DNA from: Calditrichota bacterium
GTDB taxonomy: Bacteria > Zhuqueibacterota > Zhuqueibacteria > Residuimicrobiales > Krinioviventaceae
Assembly (NCBI GenBank): GCA_003818595.1
Contig: RPQV01000284.1
Coordinates: 1-5,398, forward strand
Direction of reading: 5' to 3'
Length of the DNA stretch: 5,398 bases
The translations under genes and the position numbers were made by a program. Of this stretch, positions 1 to 3,985 are shown piece by piece; position 1 is the stretch's first letter; every line of letters starts with the position of its first letter. The notes under the pieces are model-generated. The model saw nothing but the letters and a program-made list of their open reading frames with translations. It did no database searches and was not told the origin of the DNA.

Positions 1-1
1 A

Positions 2-121
2 GGATGGAAAGAGGGTGCTGGTTTGGCGGGGGGATTAATCGAACGAATGGGATGTAATACCTCAGTCATGGGTAACCTATGCATCCGCACCTTCACGCAG
101 ATCTATCCGCAGCTCCGTTGA
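2..121 (+). CDS. 3' end of an unidentified plus-strand gene (partial)
   Basis: An open frame enters from the left edge of the window and runs 39 codons to a TGA at 119-121. All three minus-strand frames over the same stretch are closed by stops, and plus frame 1 is closed at about base 57. The translation has an ordinary protein-like composition, with pieces such as GAGLAGGLIERMGC and VMGNLCIRTFTQIYPQLR. I do not recognise the family, so no function is given. It would converge on the IS630-like remnant that ends at base 240. It could also be chance, since 39 codons is short. No terminator hairpin is visible after the stop. Confidence 0.33.
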   Translation, partial: GWKEGAGLAGGLIERMGCNTSVMGNLCIRTFTQIYPQLR

Positions 122-239
122 CTAATGTCGGAATCCCCGAGCGATCAAAGATCAAAGTCATTTGTTAATTGACGGGTTTTTACCTTATTTTTGCTCCGCT
201 CACCTTAGTACTATAACTCATAAATTCTGTGACGTATTA
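122..239. other. AT-rich intergenic stretch, possible end of the IS remnant
   Basis: No gene is visible here. The stretch contains a short tandem duplication of GATCAAA at 143-156. An AT-rich segment at about 200-239 lies just downstream of the transposase stop and includes the palindrome TAGTACTA. IS630-family elements insert at TA dinucleotides and carry terminal inverted repeats close to the transposase stop, so the element end is probably within about 195-239. The partner repeat is not present because the other half of the element is missing, so the exact end cannot be fixed from this sequence. Confidence 0.25.
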
Positions 240-690
240 TTATGCTGCTTTTCCGTATTGTAAGCAGCTTTGAGATAGTTTTTTCATCATTTTGGACAAA
301 TCATCGCGAGTAAATTTCCATTCAAATGGTTTTGCTATTTTTTCATATCGTTTTTCAAAGGCAATAATAGTGTCAGCCAAATCACTGAGCGAAGCAAAAT
401 CATTTGGAGTCAAGATTTTTCGTTGAAGAATTGAAAAAATTATCTCAATCTGATTTAACCAACTTGCATGGACAGGCAAATGTATCAAAACGATGTTCGG
501 CCATTTGGACTGCAGCCTTTGTATTGCCTTTTGTCCTCTATGCGAAGAGCCGTTATCAACAATCCAAAAGACTCTTTTTGCCGAAGCATAAGGTTCACGA
601 TTCATCACATCACTCACAAGAGAATCAAAAGCAAGAATGCCGGATTTAGGTTCACAATGTCCAAAAATCTTAGCAAAGTTCACATTTACT
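240..690 (-). mobile_element. IS630-family insertion sequence remnant (transposase 3' half)
   Basis: The minus strand encodes the C-terminal part of an IS630-type transposase. Seen directly are GHCEPKSG, FWIVDNGSSHRG, LPVHASWLNQIE and LTPNDF, followed by KPFEWKFTRDDL, all in the usual order. In this family the Asp of VDNGS and the Glu of LNQIE are the second and third catalytic acidic residues. The first catalytic Asp and the whole N-terminal helix-turn-helix region are absent, so only about 140 of the roughly 340 residues of a full transposase remain. It cannot be an autonomous element. The upstream limit (about 657-690) is set by where glycoside hydrolase similarity gives way to transposase similarity, and the downstream limit may extend to about base 200. 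Confidence 0.85.
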
Positions 691-1148
691 GGAATATCGT
701 TCATTCGGCCAACTGTTTCATAAAGCAGGCAGTAGCCCATTTTTTTCTTAAAATCAGAATTATGCAATTGATTTCTTAGAATGACATCGTCTTCAATGCT
801 GCCCGGACCCCACCAGCTTGATATCCAAAAGTCTATTTTTGAATCGACCGACCACTTTACGTGCTGGGATATCACCTTGCTCGCGGCACAGTCATACTCG
901 CCCAGATACGGCGTCTGCAGAGGATTCAACCTGGATCGCATGTAGGAAGAATCCCAGTGTTGACCTTTGGTATACCACGGATAATAACACGTTCCAACGA
1001 GAAGCCTGCTGTCGGTGGTGGAATAACGGGCATCAAAATCTTGAATCGGAGATGAATAAGAATCCGATATTTTTTTCTCACAATTCAGGAGAACAGCAAG
1101 AGCAATGCTAAATAAGATCTGAAAAATATGAGGCCTTTTTTTATTCAC
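240..1148 (-). pseudogene. GH99/WbsX-like lipoprotein truncated and fused in frame to IS630 transposase C-terminus
   Basis: One 302-codon frame holds parts of two unrelated genes. It starts with GTG at 1148, with AAGG six bases upstream. Residues 1-23 are a lipoprotein-like signal: basic MNKKR, a hydrophobic core, then LLNC with Cys23 as the likely lipidated residue. Asn before the Cys is not classical. Residues about 50-150 resemble the N-terminal part of GH99/WbsX-like glycoside hydrolases (CYYPWY, a Gly-His-Trp-like GQHW, IDFWISSWWGPGS, LLYETVGRMND). These proteins act on mannose-containing glycans in characterised members. The later part of the barrel, where the GH99 catalytic carboxylates lie, is missing. 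From about residue 155-163 onward the protein is IS630 transposase (D198 and E235 of the DDE set). The gene starts 8 bases after the sorting-domain gene, suggesting an original polysaccharide-use operon. The product probably has neither activity. A misassembly at the junction is the main alternative. Confidence 0.8.
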
Positions 1149-1156
1149 AGCAGGCC

Positions 1157-1678
1157 TTATTTTAATTTCAACATTTTATGTGATTGCTGAAAATTCTCAC
1201 TGATGAGTTGATAGACGTACATGCCGCTCGATGTTTCATGACCACGATTATCGAGTCCATCCCATATTATCATATAAACACCGGCATCCTGATCGGTCTC
1301 AACCAATGTTCTGATCAGTTCACCTCTCACGTTATAAATTTTCAAACTTGCAGAACTTTTAAACGGCACCTGATATTGAATGGACGTAATCGGATTGAAA
1401 GGATTGGGATAATTTTGCTCCAATCTGAAATTCACCGGAGCAGCGGGTGAATTTTCAACTGTGGAGGGTCCATAATCGAGATATCCAAGAGTAATCATGT
1501 TGATCAACATTCCGGGTTGCGGAAGGTGCATGCGAAAATCAGACATCCCATTTTGACGTCCACCCATATATCCGTCGGAAATTTCCCATGTATATGTTTT
1601 AAAACTCCCCCAGCCTTTTCCATAAATCCAGGATGAAAATTGCACCCTCCAAAAATACCATAAATTTACATGACGGAC
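1157..1678 (-). pseudogene. 5'-truncated secreted protein with C-terminal sorting (type IX-type) domain
   Basis: The frame is open from 1678 (just after an in-frame TGA) to TAA at 1157. The last 90 or so residues are a textbook C-terminal sorting domain: NFRLEQNYPNPFNP, then LKIYNVRGELIRTLV, a GVYMIIWDG segment, SGMYVYQL, and the terminal basic MLKLK. In Bacteroidota and related phyla this beta-sandwich directs export by the type IX system. Before it lie about 75 aromatic-rich residues (WIYGKGWGSF, TYTWEISDGYMGG) that I cannot assign, probably the end of a beta-rich catalytic or binding domain. No signal peptide is present. The only in-frame start is GTG at 1645, with GGAGG directly abutting it, which is too close to work. 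A well-spaced GGGAG-ATG (ATG at 1682-1680) is in a different frame. A broken or frameshifted gene is therefore more likely than an intact one. It is followed after 8 bases by the GH99-like gene. Confidence 0.68.
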
Positions 1679-1791
1679 TCATAGTTTGCTCCCTATTTAA
1701 TTTGTCTGCCAGGTAACGTTTTACTTTGCGGATTTCAATTATCCCCCGCACCGAAATTGTCATCGAACCGGATGAAGATGTGTCGGGCATG

Positions 1792-1823
1792 AAGCTGATC
1801 AGTCTCAAGTGACCGATCAGCTT
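1792..1823. repeat. Inverted repeat, 9-bp perfect arms
   Basis: AAGCTGATC at 1792-1800 and its exact complement GATCAGCTT at 1815-1823 flank a 14-base loop. One mismatch further in, GT and AC can add two more pairs. Neither strand has a run of T after the stem, so it does not look like an intrinsic terminator. It lies directly downstream of the tRNA terminator and could be a second RNA-stabilising hairpin, an operator, or chance. Confidence 0.45.
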
Positions 1824-1830
1824 GAAACAG

Positions 1831-1856
1831 AAAAAGGCCGTCATTCTTGACAGCCT
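1831..1856 (-). terminator. Intrinsic terminator of the tRNA-His/tRNA-Glu unit
   Basis: On the minus strand, AGGCTGTC and GACGGCCT form an 8-bp stem with one G-T pair around a six-base loop (AAGAAT). A run of five T follows (the first pairs in the stem). The stem begins 10 bases after the 3' end of tRNA-Glu, the expected place for the end of this short transcription unit. Confidence 0.85.
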
Positions 1857-1866
1857 TCTCTTTGGG

Positions 1867-1938
1867 CATCCCGTAGGGGAGTCGAACCCCTGTTGCAGGA
1901 ATGAAAATCCTGAGTCCTGACCACTAGACGAACGGGAC
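1867..1938 (-). tRNA. tRNA-Glu (anticodon TTC)
   Basis: A full cloverleaf can be drawn. The acceptor arms GTCCCGT and ACGGGAT pair with a G-T at the first position. The anticodon stem CAGGA/TCCTG encloses the loop TTTTCAT, with anticodon TTC at 1903-1905. The T arm is CAGGG-GTTCGAC-CCCTA-like, around the conserved GTTCGA. The D arm is GTC-TAGTGGTCA-GGAC. The discriminator base is G, as usual for tRNA-Glu. The 3' CCA is not encoded (the next bases are CCC), so it must be added after transcription. It reads GAA and GAG and lies 16 bases after tRNA-His on the same transcript. Confidence 0.96.
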
Positions 1939-1954
1939 ATGAACGCTTTATGTG

Positions 1955-2028
1955 GGTGAGCGACGGGATTTGAACCCGCGGCCGCCAGGGCCACAACCTG
2001 GAGCTCTGCCAACTGAGCTACGCCCACC
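1955..2028 (-). tRNA. tRNA-His (anticodon GTG)
   Basis: The acceptor arms are GTGGGCG and CGCTCAC. The D arm is GCTC-AGTTGGCA-GAGC. The anticodon stem CCAGG/CCTGG encloses the loop TTGTGGC, with GTG at 1992-1994. The T arm contains GGTTCAAATCC. The extra 5' G at 2028 (G-1) is genomically encoded and opposes discriminator C73, the identity pair recognised by bacterial histidyl-tRNA synthetase. A 3' CCA is not encoded at the correct position. It is the first gene of the two-tRNA unit. Confidence 0.96.
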
Positions 2029-2039
2029 GTCTCCTTTGC

Positions 2040-2068
2040 GATATATGCTCAACCACAAAGCCTGTCAA
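2040..2068 (-). promoter_or_regulatory. Promoter P1 for the tRNA unit (sigma70-like)
   Basis: On the minus strand, TTGACA at 2068-2063 is a perfect -35 hexamer. It is separated by exactly 17 bases from TATATC at 2045-2040 as the -10 element. The predicted start of transcription, about 2033, is only a few bases before tRNA-His at 2028, as expected for a short stable-RNA leader. The -10 is imperfect (4 of 6 consensus bases). Confidence 0.65.
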
Positions 2069-2095
2069 TATACAGAGATTATCATTTATAGTCAA
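2067..2095 (-). promoter_or_regulatory. Promoter P2 for the tRNA unit, tandem with P1
   Basis: On the minus strand, TTGACT at 2095-2090 and TATATT at 2072-2067 are again separated by exactly 17 bases. The last two bases of this -10 are the first two of the P1 -35 (TATATTGACA), so polymerase cannot occupy both sites at once. Its start would be about 2060, giving a leader of about 30 bases. It lies immediately after the stop codon of the phosphodiesterase gene. Confidence 0.5.
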
Positions 2096-2110
2096 GATTT
2101 TTTTGACTAT
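2088..2110. repeat. 8-bp inverted repeat over the GDPD stop codon and P2 -35
   Basis: ATAGTCAA (2088-2095) and TTGACTAT (2103-2110) are perfect complements around a seven-base loop. The left arm is the same DNA as the P2 -35, and the right arm contains the TAG stop of the phosphodiesterase gene. As RNA it would be a weak AT-rich hairpin with no T run after it, so it is a poor terminator. An operator for P2 is possible but unproven. Confidence 0.4.
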
Positions 2111-2829
2111 TTCATGATTTTCAACAGCCGATCGGGATGATTGGTGATCAGCCGACCCACTCCCAGTGCCGTCAAATGCTCCATCTCCTGGGACTCATTC
2201 ACGGTCCAGGTGATCAGCCGCTTTTGATTCCGCTCAGCGGTCTCGACCATCTCCTGATTGATCAACCTCCAGTGCGGCAAACAATACTCCCATGCCCCTG
2301 TCCAGGCGTAAGACGGCACGAATCGATCGAACAAAAACCCTGTCTTGATATCCTTACGCAGGGTCGCGAGAGAAGAAATAGCCTGGACATCAAATGAAGT
2401 GACCAAAACCTGCGCCGGATCAAAAGCCTTGAGCTCATCCTGCAGCGACTTGACCACCAGCTGCGGACGATCACACCTTTTGATTTCAATATCCAACAAC
2501 AATCGCTGATCGGCCATGACGAGCAATTCTGTCAGCGTCGGAATCTTTTCCTGTGCAAATTCCGAATGGAACCACGATCCGGCATCAAGTTCTTTCAATT
2601 CAACCAGCGTCTTGTCCCCTACCCGACCTTTGCCGTCTGTCGTCCGCTGCAGCAGGTCATCATGAAAGATCACCAAATGTCCATCCCGACTCAATTGAAT
2701 ATCGCATTCAATTCCATCAGCACCCAGTTCGAGCGCGCGTGAAAAGGCAGCCAAGGTGTTTTCAGGAGCAGCCGCCGAGGCGCCGCGATGGGCAATGTTT
2801 AATAGAGGATTTTCAAACGTCTTGAACAT
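2107..2829 (-). CDS. Glycerophosphodiester phosphodiesterase (GDPD family)
   Basis: The 240-residue protein hydrolyses glycerophosphodiesters (deacylated phospholipids) to sn-glycerol 3-phosphate and an alcohol, in a metal-dependent TIM barrel. The full GDPD set is visible in order: AHRGAS with catalytic His14 and Arg15, PENT (22-25), metal ligands Glu41 and Asp43 in ECDIQ, IFHDD with the second catalytic His56, TTDG (63-66), DIEIK (113-117), TWTVN (207-211) and TNHPD (229-233). No signal peptide is present, so it is likely cytoplasmic, like UgpQ-type enzymes, and the length matches that group. The start is ATG at 2829, with GAGG nine bases upstream. It overlaps the end of the DUF2809 gene by 17 bases, implying translational coupling. 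The stop is TAG. It is the last gene of the run, and no clear terminator follows before the tRNA promoters. Confidence 0.94.
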   Translation of the reverse strand: MFKTFENPLLNIAHRGASAAAPENTLAAFSRALELGADGIECDIQLSRDGHLVIFHDDLLQRTTDGKGRVGDKTLVELKELDAGSWFHSEFAQEKIPTLTELLVMADQRLLLDIEIKRCDRPQLVVKSLQDELKAFDPAQVLVTSFDVQAISSLATLRKDIKTGFLFDRFVPSYAWTGAWEYCLPHWRLINQEMVETAERNQKRLITWTVNESQEMEHLTALGVGRLITNHPDRLLKIMK

Positions 2830-3202
2830 TTTTTCTCAACCTCACATCGATCCCCCATGCCAGTGCCAGCCCCAGGAAATAAAAGCTAAAGTCCTTTGCA
2901 TCGTATGCGGTGCCGGCAATAAAGGTGAACGGTTCCGGCAATCCCCAAGATGCGGGAATGCCGGTTTTCTGAAACAACTCCACCATCGTCGCGAACAGCG
3001 CTACTGCTCCTGCTTTAAAAAGCGGATGCAGTCGAATCCAGCATAAACTCAACCAGTCATACAAACAAGCGACTATAAAAAGATCACCCAAATAGGCTGA
3101 GGAAAAATCAGCCGCTGGTCCACGATAATATTTGGAAATGAAAGCGGCCGTCAAAAACAACAGCGAAAAAAGCAGCAAATGTCGTCGATACCTTCTGATC
3201 AC
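2813..3202 (-). CDS. DUF2809-like small integral membrane protein
   Basis: The 129-residue protein has four predicted membrane segments (about 8-25, 37-56, 64-82 and 105-120) and a basic N-terminus (MIRRYRR). The conserved-looking polar residues fit the DUF2809 pattern: YLGD near residue 40, a mid-membrane E75 with Q78 (VELFQ), GTAYD (97-101), D104 and the following G111. The function of this family is not known. I assign it from the motif layout, so the family call is moderate and the membrane call strong. It starts with GTG at 3202, overlapping the TGA of the gene upstream in the motif GTGA, and it overlaps the phosphodiesterase start by 17 bases. This points to coupled translation of the three genes. 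A role at the membrane with the phosphodiesterase is possible but only an inference. Confidence 0.75.
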   Translation of the reverse strand: MIRRYRRHLLLFSLLFLTAAFISKYYRGPAADFSSAYLGDLFIVACLYDWLSLCWIRLHPLFKAGAVALFATMVELFQKTGIPASWGLPEPFTFIAGTAYDAKDFSFYFLGLALAWGIDVRLRKNVQDV

Positions 3203-3951
3203 GCCTCTTCCGAGATTTGCTGTAGAGCTTTCAGCTGCAGCTGATTGCCGATCGCCAAAAGGATATCTCTATTTTCAAGTACGGCATCGCCTGACGGATT
3301 AAACTCCATTTTTTGGTTTTGTTTACTGATCCCGACTACCATTGCACCCTTTGTTTCGACGCGGATATTTGATTCGTTCAGCTTTTTACCAATTAAACGA
3401 CTGGCAGGTTGGATGGTGATTCGCTTGACTTGCAGGTCATACGATCCGCCTGGCGCAAAGGCTTCCATTAAATCAACAACATCAGGATTAACGGCATAGG
3501 TCGCCATCCGCCGCGCGCCCATTTCAAAGGGAGAAACAACCTTATTGGCGCCAACCCGTTCCAGCTTTTTGCGGGATAATTGATCCGCACCCCGGGCAAC
3601 GATATGAAGTTTTTCATTCAAGGAACGTGCAGTTAGCACCAGGTAAACGTTTGCAGAATCATCGGAAATGGCAGAAACCAACGATTTCGCATGTTTCACG
3701 CCCACCTTGAGAAGCACATCATCATCCGAAGCATCTCCGATTGCTGCAAGAAAATCCAATCCGATGGCCTCATCGATTTTGTCAGCATTTTTATCAATGA
3801 CAATAAAGGGCTCACCCATAGTCATCAATTGGTTGCAGACTTCAAAGAGAGTAAACAGGATGAGGAGCAGACAAGCGCCCCACAGACGGCGGACAATATC
3901 TTTAAACACGCTCAACAAAAAACCGGTATTAAAAAACAGAGATCGGCTCAT
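3199..3951 (-). CDS. TrkA/RCK potassium-channel regulatory protein lacking the pore (internally deleted)
   Basis: The 250-residue protein resembles the two-transmembrane potassium channels that carry a cytoplasmic RCK domain. It begins like them (FKDIVRRLWGACLLLILFTLF, first membrane helix about 22-36). Then it jumps straight to VCNQLMTMGEPFIVIDKN, the part of the TrkA-N Rossmann fold after the glycine-rich loop. Missing are the selectivity filter (TVGYG-like), the second membrane helix, the linker and the GxGxxG nucleotide-binding motif, roughly 90-100 residues of a normal homologue. The rest of TrkA-N is intact (VID with Asp53, GDASDD 72-77, LTAR, VVSPFEMGARRMA). A TrkA-C ligand-binding domain follows at about 171-240. 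The frame is unbroken, but it cannot form a channel alone. The start is ATG at 3951, with a stop three codons upstream in frame and a distant AGGAAAG. It lies 34 bases after carB and overlaps the next gene by four bases. The loss may be a real deletion or an assembly collapse. Confidence 0.8.
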   Translation of the reverse strand: MSRSLFFNTGFLLSVFKDIVRRLWGACLLLILFTLFEVCNQLMTMGEPFIVIDKNADKIDEAIGLDFLAAIGDASDDDVLLKVGVKHAKSLVSAISDDSANVYLVLTARSLNEKLHIVARGADQLSRKKLERVGANKVVSPFEMGARRMATYAVNPDVVDLMEAFAPGGSYDLQVKRITIQPASRLIGKKLNESNIRVETKGAMVVGISKQNQKMEFNPSGDAVLENRDILLAIGNQLQLKALQQISEEA

Positions 3952-3985
3952 CTCATTTCACTGATTAATTTCTTTCCTGACAACA

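Noticed and set aside
1127..1159. Two AGGCCT palindromes near the start of the GH99-like gene that could pair.
   Set aside because: The stem is only six bases with a 15-base loop inside translated sequence and no T run, so it is most likely incidental.
1599..1790. A possible 63-residue protein from the ATG at 1790 (MPDTSSSGSMTISVRG...).
   Set aside because: No ribosome-binding site precedes it, it starts inside a region of terminator and hairpin, and I recognise no family. The middle piece (IIEIRKVKRYLADKL) looks protein-like, but support is too weak to call a gene.
1717..1809. A plus-strand frame ending EIVIEPDEDVSGMKLISLK before TGA.
   Set aside because: It is closed by a TAA at 1714, has no normal start codon with a ribosome site, and is only 30 codons long. 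It may be a remnant but cannot be supported.
1599..2027. A 142-codon minus-strand open frame beginning MGVAQLAELQVV.
   Set aside because: It runs straight through tRNA-His and tRNA-Glu and the terminator. This is the well-known false protein produced by translating a tRNA.
2138..2222. The 12-base word GGTGATCAGCCG occurs twice.
   Set aside because: Both copies encode RLIT in the phosphodiesterase (KRLITWTVN and GRLITNHPD), so protein constraint and shared codons explain it.
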